Shown here: piece by piece, positions 8,326 to 16,664 of the stretch
Layout: each line of letters opens with the position of its first letter
Numbering within the stretch: position 1 is the stretch's first letter
DNA from: Burkholderiales bacterium RIFCSPHIGHO2_12_FULL_69_20
GTDB taxonomy: Bacteria; Pseudomonadota; Gammaproteobacteria; Burkholderiales; Burkholderiaceae_C
DNA: 45,374 nucleotides
Direction: 5' to 3'
NCBI GenBank assembly: GCA_001770815.1
Contig: MESD01000199.1
Location: 1-45,374 of the forward strand
Made by a program: the position numbers and the translations under genes
The notes under the pieces: generated by a model
Seen by the model: only the letters and a program-made list of their open reading frames with translations
Told to the model about the DNA's origin: nothing
Database searches by the model: none

Positions 8326-9722
8326 GCGGCGAGGGCTTCCGAATGATCGGCCGCGCCGGCAAACACCGGCTCGAAGAAATACACCATGCGCTGGCGCGGC
8401 GACAGGTAGTCGCGCGCCGCGGCGGGCAGTTGCGTGGCCTTCAGGCTGCGGCGGATGCCCAGGTCGGCCTGGCCGTCGAGGTTGAGCAGCAGCGCCTCGT
8501 CCACCGGCACGCGGGTGTCGCACACCAGCACACGCGGCTTGAGCGGGCGCGACGAGTTGCAGCTCACCACCGTGGCGAAACGGTCGTCGGTCAGCTGCAC
8601 CAGCGAGCCCGGCGGGTACACGCCCATCATGCGGATGAAGGCGTTGAGCATGGTGGCGTCGAACTTGGTGCGCGCCTGCGCGAAGATCAGCGACAGCGCC
8701 TCGTGCGGCGTCAGCGCCTGCGCCACCTGCGCCGGGTTGCACAGGTTGTCGTAGCGGTTGATCAGCGAGACGATGCGCGCGCCGATCACCATGCGGTCGA
8801 GGTTGAGACGGGCCGGAAAGCCGCTGCCGTCGGCCATCTCGTGGTGCTGGGCCAGCACCTGCATCGCGCCCTCGCGCAGGCCCATGCGGCGGCCGTGGGC
8901 CAGGCCCAGCGCCACATGCTCGCGGTAGGCGGCCTGCTCGGCACTGCTGAGCTGCGGGTCGGCATGGTGCACACGCACGGGCAGGTCGAGCTTGCCCACG
9001 TCGTGCAGCAGCGCGCCCATGCCCAGGTCGAGCATCTCGTCGTCGGAGAAGCCGAACACGCGGCCCATCAGCAGCGCGATGACGGCCACGTTCAGCGCAT
9101 GGCCGGAGATGCGGTCGCCGCCCACGTCGCTGAGCACACGCACGCACATCTCGCGGTCGACCATCAACTTGTCGAGCAGCGAGCGGGTCAGGCCTTCGGT
9201 GATCTCGCGGGCGTTCTCGGGCGCGGTGGGCACCTGGCGCTGAGCCTCGTGCCAGGCGCGGCCGGCCTCGCCGTATTGCTGCTCGCACAGCTCACGCGCG
9301 GCATGCTGCTGGGCCAGGGTGGCGCGCAGGCGGGCCTGGGGGCTGGCGTCGGCGGCGGCGGACTCGGCCGCTGACAGGGCGGCTTCTGCGGCGGCGGTGT
9401 TGACTGGATCGGCGGCGTCACCCGGCGCGCTGTTGGCGTCCGACGCGTCGGCGGTGGCCGCTGCCACGCCGCCATCAATGGCATCGGCCGCATCACCGGC
9501 ATGGCCCGCACCGGCCGTGCCCGGCGGCAGCGGTGCCTCCGGCAGGCGGCTCATCTCGGGGCTCCAGCGCAGCTGCTTCAGGCCCAGGCCGCGGATGGTC
9601 TCGATCTGGTCCGGCGCGGTGACCAGGAAACTCGACAACGCAAACGGATGCGCCCACCAGCCCAAATCCAGGTGGACGAACATCCCGACTTGCAATTCTT
9701 CGATGGCAACCGTCTGCGACAT
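8322..9722 (-). CDS. HD-GYP domain c-di-GMP phosphodiesterase with DUF3391-like N-terminus
   Basis: 466 residues from the ATG at 9722 (MSQTVAIEELQVGMFV, a typical DUF3391 opening). An Ala/Asp-rich linker spans about 68-135. The HD-GYP domain follows with LLHDVGK (HD at 240-241) and HHE...DGSGFP (about 293-303); the GYP triplet is GFP here, a conservative change. HD-GYP proteins hydrolyse c-di-GMP to pGpG or GMP at a metal centre. The gene overlaps the downstream GGDEF-EAL gene, so the two turnover enzymes are made together. Transcription diverges from DUF3422 across a 329-base gap. Longer upstream starts run into low-homology sequence and were not chosen. Confidence 0.92.
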   Translation of the reverse strand: MSQTVAIEELQVGMFVHLDLGWWAHPFALSSFLVTAPDQIETIRGLGLKQLRWSPEMSRLPEAPLPPGTAGAGHAGDAADAIDGGVAAATADASDANSAPGDAADPVNTAAAEAALSAAESAAADASPQARLRATLAQQHAARELCEQQYGEAGRAWHEAQRQVPTAPENAREITEGLTRSLLDKLMVDREMCVRVLSDVGGDRISGHALNVAVIALLMGRVFGFSDDEMLDLGMGALLHDVGKLDLPVRVHHADPQLSSAEQAAYREHVALGLAHGRRMGLREGAMQVLAQHHEMADGSGFPARLNLDRMVIGARIVSLINRYDNLCNPAQVAQALTPHEALSLIFAQARTKFDATMLNAFIRMMGVYPPGSLVQLTDDRFATVVSCNSSRPLKPRVLVCDTRVPVDEALLLNLDGQADLGIRRSLKATQLPAAARDYLSPRQRMVYFFEPVFAGAADHSEALAA

Positions 9723-9878
9723 GGCCTGTGTACTTCCAGCGATATTCAGGAGCGCAGGCCAAGACCCGCATGACCTGGGACTTCGGCAATCGCCCGGTCG
9801 AACTTGAACCGGCGGGCGCCGCCAGGGCGGCTGCGGGCGGGTTTGTTCACCGGCGCACAGATCGCACCGCGGCCCGGC

Positions 9879-9892
9879 GTGACAAGCGTCAC
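9879..9892. repeat. Inverted repeat GTGAC-N4-GTCAC
   Basis: A perfect 5+5 base palindrome with an AAGC centre lies about 160 bases upstream of both divergent genes. The shape suits a dimeric regulator; the regulator is not identifiable from sequence. The tandem GTGTCAAGGC repeat lies about 14 bases to the right. Confidence 0.45.
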
Positions 9893-9978
9893 GGCGCATC
9901 ACGGTGTGTCAAGGCGTGTCAAGGCGAATCACGACAGCGATGGCCGCGCCGATTGACCACCCGCGGGACTTCCCAAGG

Positions 9979-9996
9979 TGTAAACCTGGCGCGACA
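9979..9996 (+). promoter_or_regulatory. PpsR/CrtJ box upstream of DUF3422-bchI
   Basis: Exact TGT-N12-ACA. It lies 55 bases upstream of the DUF3422 start and is the only such box seen ahead of bchI-bchD. It suggests that DUF3422, bchI and bchD belong to the PpsR regulon. Binding is inferred from the consensus alone. Confidence 0.6.
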
Positions 9997-10051
9997 CTCC
10001 GGGTATCCGGGGCTCCGGCAATGGTCGGCTTGGCCTTAAGCTGACTGTTCC

Positions 10052-11470
10052 ATGGCCGGTGCCGACCGGACCGCCCTCGCCCGCTGCCCGATGCCCGTCA
10101 ACGCCCTGCTGCCCCCTGATCACCCCGACCGCGCCAGCCTCGCGGCCGAAGTGCATGCCCGACCACCCGAGCCCCTGGCCGCGCCCAGCCGCGCCACCTA
10201 TGTGGCGGTGCGCATCGAGGGCGATGACCGCGCCGCCGAGCTGGCCCACATCGTCACGCTGTGCCGGCACCACGGCGTGGCGTCACCGCCCACCGGCGGC
10301 ACGCAATGGGTGGCCACGCTGGGGCCGCTGCGCTTCAAGTGGGAGCGCCACGGCGAGTTCTCCAGCTACACCTTCTTCACCCCCGGCCTGAGCGCCCAGC
10401 CGTTTGCCGAGCCGGTGGCCGCGCTGCTGCCTGCGCTCTGGCTGGCCGGCGTGCCCGGGCTGACGGTGTTTGCCGCGCATGCCAAGCTGGTGCCGGCCGA
10501 TCGCCTGTGCGACGGCCCGCTGGGCATGCCCTCGGCCGGGCAGCTGGCCCAGCACTTCGGCGCCCAGGTGGTGGTGGGGGCGGGCATCGGCGACGGCGCG
10601 GGCGGGGCCTTCACCGATTTCATGATTCACGCCGACGGTTTTGCCCGCTTCCTGCTGATCGACCGCGAGATGACCGAGCGCCAGGCCGGCCGCATGCTGC
10701 AGCGGCTGTTCGAGATCGAGGCCTACCGCATGATGGCGCTGCTGGCGCTGCCGATGGCGCGGGGCCTGTGGCCGCGGCTGCTGCAGATCGAGCGCACGCT
10801 GGCCGAGCTGACCGCCTGCTTTGCCGGCAGCGCCGCCCCGGGCGCCGGCGATGGCAGCGCGCAAGACGAGCAACTGCTGCAGCAACTGATGGCGCTGGCC
10901 GCCGAGGTGGAAAGTGCACTGGCCGCCAGCCAGGCGCGGTTTGGCGCCAGCCGGGCCTACCACGCGCTGGTGACCACCCGCATCGCCGAGCTGCGCGAGC
11001 AGCGCATCAAGGGGCTGCAGACCATCGACGAGTTCATGGCCCGGCGCCTGAGCCCGGCGATGGCCACCTGCGCCACCGTGGCGCAACGCCTGCACGACCT
11101 GTCCGAACGTGTGGCCCAGGCCAGCAGCCTGCTGTCGACCCGCGTCGACATCGTGCGCGAACGCCAGAACCAGGCGCTGCTGGCCGCCACCGCACGGCGC
11201 GCCAAGCTGCAGCTGCGGCTGCAACAGACGGTGGAGGGCCTGTCGGTGGCCGCCATCGTCTACTACCTGGCCGGCCTGGTGGGTTACGGCGCCAAGGCGC
11301 TGAAGGCCGCCGGCTTGCCGCTGTCGCCCGACCTAGTCACCGGCGCGGCCGTGCCGCTGCTGGCGCTGGGCGCCTGGTGGGTGCTGCAGCGGGTGCACCG
11401 CCGCATTGCCCAGGATGAGCGTGACGGTGCCCCCCTCGGCGGCAACCACGGCGGCCCGCACGGCCACTGA
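10052..11470 (+). CDS. DUF3422 family membrane protein
   Basis: 472 residues from the ATG at 10052; an in-frame ATG at 10091 (MPVNALLPPDHP) would give 459 and fits the family N-terminus better. The opening HPDRASLAAEVHARPPEPL and the FKWERHGEFSSYTFF segment are characteristic of DUF3422. The centre is helical. Two hydrophobic segments near the C-terminus (VAAIVYYLAGLVGYG and VPLLALGAWWVL) suggest membrane anchoring. The function is unknown. It lies 56 bases upstream of bchI on the same strand and has a PpsR box upstream, so co-expression with the Mg-chelatase genes is likely although the family also occurs in non-phototrophs. Confidence 0.85.
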   Translation: MAGADRTALARCPMPVNALLPPDHPDRASLAAEVHARPPEPLAAPSRATYVAVRIEGDDRAAELAHIVTLCRHHGVASPPTGGTQWVATLGPLRFKWERHGEFSSYTFFTPGLSAQPFAEPVAALLPALWLAGVPGLTVFAAHAKLVPADRLCDGPLGMPSAGQLAQHFGAQVVVGAGIGDGAGGAFTDFMIHADGFARFLLIDREMTERQAGRMLQRLFEIEAYRMMALLALPMARGLWPRLLQIERTLAELTACFAGSAAPGAGDGSAQDEQLLQQLMALAAEVESALAASQARFGASRAYHALVTTRIAELREQRIKGLQTIDEFMARRLSPAMATCATVAQRLHDLSERVAQASSLLSTRVDIVRERQNQALLAATARRAKLQLRLQQTVEGLSVAAIVYYLAGLVGYGAKALKAAGLPLSPDLVTGAAVPLLALGAWWVLQRVHRRIAQDERDGAPLGGNHGGPHGH

Positions 11471-11526
11471 CCCCGCACCCGCCCCTCTGCCCCTCAACCT
11501 CTCACCCGCGCTCGGAGCCTGCCCGC

Positions 11527-12555
11527 ATGGCGATTGCCTTTCCCTTTTCAGCCATCGTCGGCCAGGACGAGATGAAGCTGGCCATCCTGATCGCCGCGGT
11601 CGACCCCGGCATCGGCGGCGTGCTGGTGTTCGGCGACCGCGGCACCGGCAAGAGCACCGCGGTGCGCGCGCTGGCCGCGCTGCTGCCGCCGATGAAGGCC
11701 ACGCTGGGTTGCCGTTATGCCTGCGACCCCGCCGCCCCGCCCGGCGGTTGTGACCAATGCGCCACACTCAAGGGCGGCAAGGGCGTGGTCAAGAGCCACA
11801 GCGTGCCGGTGCCGGTGGTCGACCTGCCGCTGGGCGCCACCGAAGACCGCGTGGTCGGCGCGCTCGACCTGCAGCGTGCGCTGACCGATGGCGTCAAGGC
11901 CTTCGAGCCCGGTCTGCTGGCGCGTGCGCACCGCGGCTTTCTCTACATCGACGAGGTCAACCTGCTCGAAGACCACCTGGTCGACCTGCTGATCGACGTG
12001 GCCGCCTCGGGCGAGAACGTGGTCGAGCGCGAAGGCCTGAGCGTGCGCCACCCGGCGCGATTCGTGCTGGTGGGCAGCGGCAACCCCGAAGAGGGCGAAC
12101 TGCGCCCGCAGCTGCTCGACCGCTTCGGCCTCAGCGTGGAGGTGAGCACGCCGAAGGACCTGCCCTCGCGCATCGAGGTGGTCAAGCGCCGCGATGCCTT
12201 CGAGCGCGATCCCACTGCCTTCACCGCGGCCTGGGCCAAGGACGACGCCAAGCTGCGCAAGCGCATCGTCAACAGCCGTGCGCTGCTGCCCAGCGTGGTG
12301 GTGCCCGACGCGGTGCTGGAGCACACCGCCCGGCTGTGCCTGGCGCTGGGCACCGACGGCCTGCGTGGCGAGCTGACGGTGATGCGCGCCGCGCGCGCGC
12401 TGGCGGCGTTCGAAGGCGACAAGACCGTGACGCTGGCGCATGTGCGGCGCGTGGGCCCGCCGGCGCTGCGCCACCGGCTGCGCCGCGATCCGCTGGACGA
12501 CGCTGGTTCCAGCGTGCGCGTCGAAAGGGCGCTTGCTGACCTGCCGGCGGCATGA
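11527..12555 (+). CDS. bchI: Magnesium chelatase subunit I (BchI)
   Basis: 342 residues, the usual BchI length. It is the AAA+ ATPase subunit that, with BchD and BchH, inserts Mg2+ into protoporphyrin IX, the first committed step of bacteriochlorophyll synthesis. The Walker A motif GDRGTGKST is at 36-44 and the Walker B region reads FLYIDEVNLLEDHLVD. The conserved GSGNPEEGELRPQLLDRFGL segment includes the arginine-finger region. The stop overlaps the bchD start (ATGA at 12552-12555). bchH is not in the window. The identification is firm. Confidence 0.97.
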   Translation: MAIAFPFSAIVGQDEMKLAILIAAVDPGIGGVLVFGDRGTGKSTAVRALAALLPPMKATLGCRYACDPAAPPGGCDQCATLKGGKGVVKSHSVPVPVVDLPLGATEDRVVGALDLQRALTDGVKAFEPGLLARAHRGFLYIDEVNLLEDHLVDLLIDVAASGENVVEREGLSVRHPARFVLVGSGNPEEGELRPQLLDRFGLSVEVSTPKDLPSRIEVVKRRDAFERDPTAFTAAWAKDDAKLRKRIVNSRALLPSVVVPDAVLEHTARLCLALGTDGLRGELTVMRAARALAAFEGDKTVTLAHVRRVGPPALRHRLRRDPLDDAGSSVRVERALADLPAA

Positions 12556-14616
12556 GTGACCAGGCCGCCGCGACCGTGCCCGTGCGCGCTATCGAAGAAT
12601 CCCCGGTCGACCCCGACGCCGCCTGGGCCGACGCGCTGACCGCCGCGGCCCTGCTGGCGGTCGACCCGGTGGGCCTGGGCGGTGCGCTGCTGCGCGCGCG
12701 CCGGGCCGCAGCGCGCGCTGTGGCTGGCGGCGCTGCGCCACGGCCTGCCGGCGGCAGTGCCGCTGCGCCGCGTGCCGCTGCACATCGCCGACGAGCGCCT
12801 GCTGGGCGGGCTGGACCTGGCGGCCACGCTGCAGGCAGGCCGGCCGGTGGCGCAGCGCGGCGTGCTGGCCGAGGCCGATGGCGGCCTGCTGCTGCTGGCC
12901 ATGGCCGAACGCCTGGCCGCCGGCACCGCCGCGCGCCTGTGCGCGGTGCTCGACCGCGGCGAGGTTCAGCTCGAGCGCGATGGCCTGGCGCTGCGCCAAC
13001 CGGCACGGCTGGGCGTGGTGGCGCTGGACGAAGGCATCGACGACGACGAACACGCGCCGGCGGCGCTGGCCGACCGGCTGGCGTTCCACCTGTCGCTGGA
13101 TGCCCTGCCGCCGCGTGGGCCCGGCAGGCCCGCCGGCCCCAGCGCGGCGATCGTCCGCGACGACTCCGCGCAGGCCGGTGGCCTGGCCACGGGCTCGGCC
13201 GCGGGGTTCGCCATCTCGGCCGCCGACGTGGCCGACGCCCGTGCCCGCCTGCCCCGCGTGGGCAGCGGCAAAGACACCGCCGCCGCGCTGTGCCACGCCG
13301 CGGTGGCGCTGGGCGTGGCCTCGCTGCGCGCGCCGTGGCTGGCCTTGCGCGCGGCCTGCGCCGCCGCCGCGCTGCAAGGCCACGACCAGGTGCAGCCCGA
13401 AGATGCCGCGCTGGCCGCCCGGTTGGTGCTGGCGCCACGCGCCACGCGCTGGCCGGCACCGGCGCAGGCCGACGAGACCGCGCCGGCTGAACCGCCAACG
13501 CCGCCACCCGACGCACCAATCGACGCGCCGCCGGACACGCCGCCGCCCGAATCCTCACCGCCGCCACCGCCCGCGCCACCGCCGATCGAGAACGCGCCCG
13601 CGCCGAGCGAATCGCCCGACGACGCGAGCGACGACCACCCGCCACCCGCGCCCGACACGGCTCAGCCGCTCGACGACCAAGTGCTCGAAGCCGCGCTCAG
13701 CGCGCTGCCGGCCGGGCTGCTGGCGCGGCTGAAAGCTGGCGCCCTGAACCGCGCACCGACGCCCGCCGGTGGCAAGTCGGGCGCCTTGCAGGCCGGTGGT
13801 CCGCGTGGGCGGCCCCTCGGCGCGCGGCGCGGCGAGCTGCGTGCCGGCGCCCGGCTCGACCTGATCGCCACGCTGCGCGCCGCCGCACCCTGGCAGGCGC
13901 TGCGTCGGCGCGAGGCCGCTGCGGGCCCGTTGGCGACCATCCCTCACCAGCGCGTGCTGGTGCGCCCCGAGGATTTCCACATCGCCCGCCGCGCCCAGCG
14001 CCGCGAGACCACCACGCTGTTCGTCGTCGATGCCTCGGGCTCGGCAGCACTGCACCGGCTGGCCGAGGCCAAGGGCGCGGTCGAGCTGCTGCTGGCCGAT
14101 TGCTACGTGCGGCGCGACCGCGTGGCACTGCTGGCCTTTCGCGGCAGCGGCGCCGAGCTGGTGCTGCCGCCCACGCGCTCGCTGGTGCGCGCCAAGCGGG
14201 CGCTGGCCGGCCTGCCCGGCGGCGGTGGCACGCCGCTGGCGCTGGCGCTGGATGCCGCGGCCGACCTGGCCGGCACGCTGCTGCGGCGTGGTGGCACGCC
14301 GCTGCTGGTGCTGCTGAGCGACGCCCGCGCCAACATCGCCCGCAACGGCCAGCCCGGCCGCGAACTGGCCAGCACCGACGCGCTGGTCAGCGCCCGCCGC
14401 CTGCGCGCGCTGGGCCTGGGCATGTTGATGGTCGACACCTCGCCCGGCGCCGGCCGGGGTGCTGCGGCTGCCGCCGCGCCCTCACCCGCCCGCGCGCTGG
14501 CCGAAGCGCTGGACGCGCTGTACCTGCCGCTGCCGCAGGTCGACGCGCGCCGCCTGTCGTTGGCCGTGCGCGGCCTGGCGGCCGATGCCGCGCGCACCGC
14601 CTCCACCGGACGATGA
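12552..14616 (+). CDS. bchD: Magnesium chelatase subunit D (BchD), apparent frameshift near codon 50
   Basis: The ATG at 12552 overlaps bchI. The first ~47 codons read as a BchD N-terminus (WADALTAAALLAVDPVGLGG), but the rest of the protein (ALWLAALRHGLP onward) is one frame over. The switch falls in the alternating run GCGCGCGCGC at 12692-12701; removing one base joins the parts into about 687 residues. Without correction the main frame could start at GTG 12682 (644 residues). Later features are a degenerate AAA domain, a long Pro-rich acidic linker (about 315-370), and a C-terminal integrin-I/vWA domain with MIDAS motif DASGS. BchD is the platform for BchI in Mg-chelatase. Because the enzyme is needed for bacteriochlorophyll, a sequence error is more likely than a dead gene. 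Confidence 0.9.
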
Positions 14617-14924
14617 GCATGCCCCAGGCCCGCACGATCCGCATCCTTGTCTACGGCGCCATCGCGGTGCTGATGGTGGTCGGCAACCTCTACGCGTTCT
14701 GGCCCTTCGTGGTGGCCAACCGGCAGCTGCAGGCCTTCTGCGACGGCCTGCCGGCCGGCACCCGCATCGAGCAGGTGCAGGCGCTGGCCGCGCAGCGAGG
14801 TTATGCGGTGACGCTGCCGGTCGGCGGCGTGGCGCGGGTCGACGATCCACCATCCTTCGGCCGCCGCCACTGCGCGCTGCAGGTCGATCCGCAAGGCCGG
14901 CTCGTCGGGCGCCAAGCGCCCTGA
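14613..14924 (+). CDS. Unknown small membrane protein after bchD
   Basis: 103 residues from ATG 14613, which overlaps the bchD stop (ATGA); an in-frame ATG at 14619 is an alternative. There is one N-terminal membrane helix (about 13-34, ILVYGAIAVLMVVGNLYAFW), then a soluble tail with two Cys (in AFCDGLP and RRHCALQ). I do not recognise a family. The topology suggests an inner-membrane anchor with the tail outside the cytoplasm, where a disulfide could form. Translational coupling to bchD makes it a candidate accessory to the Mg-chelatase operon, but this is inference from position. Confidence 0.65.
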   Translation: MSMPQARTIRILVYGAIAVLMVVGNLYAFWPFVVANRQLQAFCDGLPAGTRIEQVQALAAQRGYAVTLPVGGVARVDDPPSFGRRHCALQVDPQGRLVGRQAP

Positions 14925-14940
14925 GGGCTACGCTCAGGCG
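14917..14940. terminator. Hairpin between convergent genes (orf103 / bchO)
   Basis: CGCC-CTGAG at 14917-14925 pairs with CTCAG-GCG at 14933-14940, with one bulged base and a 7-base loop. It lies across the convergent ends and may act in both directions. There is no T tract. Confidence 0.4.
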
Positions 14941-15848
14941 CGCTGCGTGTCGGGCAGGGCCGCGGGCGCAGCGAGCAGACCCAGGGCCTGCAGGGCATCG
15001 ACCACCCGCTGCGGCGCCTCTTCATGCGCCAGATGGCCCAGGCCTTCGAGCCGCTGCAGCCGGGTGGCCGGCCGGTGCAGCTGCACGCGCCGCGCCTGCG
15101 TCGGCGGCACGGTGGCGTCGTGGCTGCCCACCAGCAACGCCAGCGGCACGCTCAGCTGCGGCAGCTGACGCCACAGCGTGGCCAGGTCCCAGTCGGCCAT
15201 CATCGCCAGCGCGCCGGCCACATGCGCCGGGCTGCGCATCAGGCGGGCATACAGTGCCAGGCCCTCGGCATCCAGCCGCGAGCCGGTGGACGCCACCAGC
15301 CGCTGCACCGCCGACGCATCACCGGCGCGTTGGGCAAACAGCCACGGCACCCAGGGCTGGCGCGACATCAGCTTGGCCATCGGCCCGAACAGCCGCCCGG
15401 CCAGGCCGTCGAAGGGCAGCAGCGCGGCGTTGATGCCCACCAGCTGCGCCGGCGCCAGCCGCGCGTCCAGCACCGCGCGCGCCGCCAGCGCGGCGCCGGC
15501 CGAATGGCCCAGCATCACCGTGGGCGGCAGCTGCAGTGCCTGGGCCAGGCCGGCCAGCGCCTGCGCCATGCCGGGCAGCGAGGCCTGGCCGCGTGGCAAC
15601 GGCCCGCTGAAGCCGTGGCCGGGCAGGTCGGGCACCACCAGCGTGACCGCCGGCGCCAGCCGGTCCATCAGCGCGCGCCACGAGTGGCTGGCCGCGCCGG
15701 TGCCGTGCAACAGCCACCACACCGGCCGGCCGGGCGCGCCGTCGAGCACCTGCACATGCCAGCGGCAGCCGCCGGCGTCGACAAAGCGGCTGGCGTCGTG
15801 GTGCGGCCAGTGGCGGCCGTCCACCGCCCAATCCAGCCGGCCGCTCAC
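14934..15848 (-). CDS. bchO: BchO, alpha/beta hydrolase of the Mg-chelatase locus
   Basis: About 304 residues from GTG 15848; the frame stays open to GTG 15908, but that extension coincides with a REP-like hairpin element and has no ribosome site. The N-terminus (DGRHWPHHDASRFVDAGG) matches BchO proteins. The hydrolase fold shows an oxyanion segment LLHGTGAASHSW, nucleophile elbow GHSAG, acid GSHDATVP and catalytic His in GLGHLAHEE. BchO is usually encoded with bchI and bchD, and its exact role in bacteriochlorophyll synthesis is unsettled. Here it is inverted and convergent with bchI-bchD, so it is not in their transcript. Its upstream region is shared with the divergent heme oxygenase gene. 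Confidence 0.9.
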   Translation of the reverse strand: MSGRLDWAVDGRHWPHHDASRFVDAGGCRWHVQVLDGAPGRPVWWLLHGTGAASHSWRALMDRLAPAVTLVVPDLPGHGFSGPLPRGQASLPGMAQALAGLAQALQLPPTVMLGHSAGAALAARAVLDARLAPAQLVGINAALLPFDGLAGRLFGPMAKLMSRQPWVPWLFAQRAGDASAVQRLVASTGSRLDAEGLALYARLMRSPAHVAGALAMMADWDLATLWRQLPQLSVPLALLVGSHDATVPPTQARRVQLHRPATRLQRLEGLGHLAHEEAPQRVVDALQALGLLAAPAALPDTQRA

Positions 15849-15853
15849 CGACG

Positions 15854-15910
15854 CCGCCGCGCCGTTTCGGCGCGCCCCACGGCTTGCCCCCGCAGGGCCT
15901 GCGCCCACCG
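15854..15910. repeat. REP-like hairpin element upstream of bchO
   Basis: GCGCCG-TTT-CGGCGC hairpin followed by a C-run and a CCCCCGCAGGG segment. This is the same arrangement (loop-3 hairpin, then C-run/G-run) as elements at 33293, 36166 and 38199. It fills the gap between bchO and the heme oxygenase gene. Confidence 0.5.
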
Positions 15911-15967
15911 GGTGCTGGCTATCATCGACCGCATGTCGGGTGCCCCGCCCGGCCGACGAAAGCCTGG

Positions 15968-16615
15968 ATGAACATCGGACTGGCGCAGCGCCTGCGCGAC
16001 GGCACCTGGACCCTGCACACCACCACCGAGCGCGCCGGCGTGATGCCGGCGCTGCTGCGCGGCCAGCTGCCCATCGGCAAGTTCATCGCCCTGCAGCGCG
16101 GCCTGCACGCCGTCTACAGCGCCCTGGAGCCCGCGCTGGCCCGGCATGCCGCGCACCCGGTGCTGGCACCGCTGCACCTGCCGGCCCTGGCACGCAGCGC
16201 GGCGCTGGCGGCCGACCTGGCGCACCTGCACGGCCCCGATGAGGCTGCCACCTTGGCGGTGCCGGCCGCCGCGCTGGCCTATGCCGATCACCTGGGCGAG
16301 CTGGCCCGCCGCCAGCCCGCCGCGCTGGCCGCGCATGCCTACGTGCGCTACCTGGGCGACCTGAGCGGTGGCCAGGCGCTGCGCCGCATCGCGCAAAAAA
16401 CCTACCAGCTGCCCGGTGACGACGGCACGCGCTTCTTCGACTTCGGCCCGCCCGAGCAGGTGGCGCTGCTGGCGCGCGGCTTCCGCCAGGCACTGGACAC
16501 ACTGCCGCTGGACGAGGCCGGTGTGCAGGCGCTGGTGGCCGAGGCGCAGTGGGCCTTCGGCCAGCATGTGCGCCTGTTCGAGGAACTGGATGCGGCGCCG
16601 GTGCTGAGCGCCTGA
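15968..16615 (+). CDS. bphO: Biliverdin-producing heme oxygenase
   Basis: 215 residues from ATG 15968. The heme-ligand region LRDGTWTLHTTTERAGVM carries the conserved proximal His (LHxxxE pattern). A distal-helix GDLSGGQALRR segment (GDLSGGQ is diagnostic of heme oxygenases) lies near residue 133. The enzyme opens heme to biliverdin IXalpha, CO and iron in the cytosol. It is convergent with the adjacent phytochrome gene, whose chromophore is biliverdin, so the chromophore-supply role is a strong inference. The symbol could equally be hmuO; no iron-uptake genes are nearby. Confidence 0.92.
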   Translation: MNIGLAQRLRDGTWTLHTTTERAGVMPALLRGQLPIGKFIALQRGLHAVYSALEPALARHAAHPVLAPLHLPALARSAALAADLAHLHGPDEAATLAVPAAALAYADHLGELARRQPAALAAHAYVRYLGDLSGGQALRRIAQKTYQLPGDDGTRFFDFGPPEQVALLARGFRQALDTLPLDEAGVQALVAEAQWAFGQHVRLFEELDAAPVLSA

Positions 16616-16621
16616 CGGCCC

Positions 16622-16653
16622 CTGCCGGGCAGACCGCCCGCGCTGCCCGGCAG
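16622..16653. terminator. Bidirectional terminator between bphO and bphP
   Basis: CTGCCGGGCAG at 16622-16632 pairs perfectly over 11 bases with CTGCCCGGCAG at 16643-16653 around a 10-base loop. It occupies the short gap between convergent genes. There is no T tract on either side. Confidence 0.6.
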
Positions 16654-16664
16654 CGCCCATCGGA

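Larger units (their letters stand above)
9723..10051. other. Divergent intergenic region with operator-like elements
   Basis: This 329-base gap separates the HD-GYP gene (minus) from DUF3422 (plus), and I see no gene in it. It holds a perfect inverted repeat GTGAC-AAGC-GTCAC at 9879-9892, a tandem direct repeat of GTGTCAAGGC at 9906-9925, and an exact PpsR-type box at 9979-9996. A weak -35-like TTGACC lies at 9953-9958, but I cannot place a convincing -10. Confidence 0.6.

Noticed and set aside
12692-12702. Programmed frameshift in bchD
   Set aside because: There is no slippery heptamer or downstream stimulator that I can recognise; a simple indel in a GC run is the plainer explanation.
12552-13490. 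The longer continuation of the bchD start frame past the GC run
   Set aside because: After about codon 50 it turns into Arg/Gly/Ala-rich text without BchD similarity, while the other frame shows the conserved protein.
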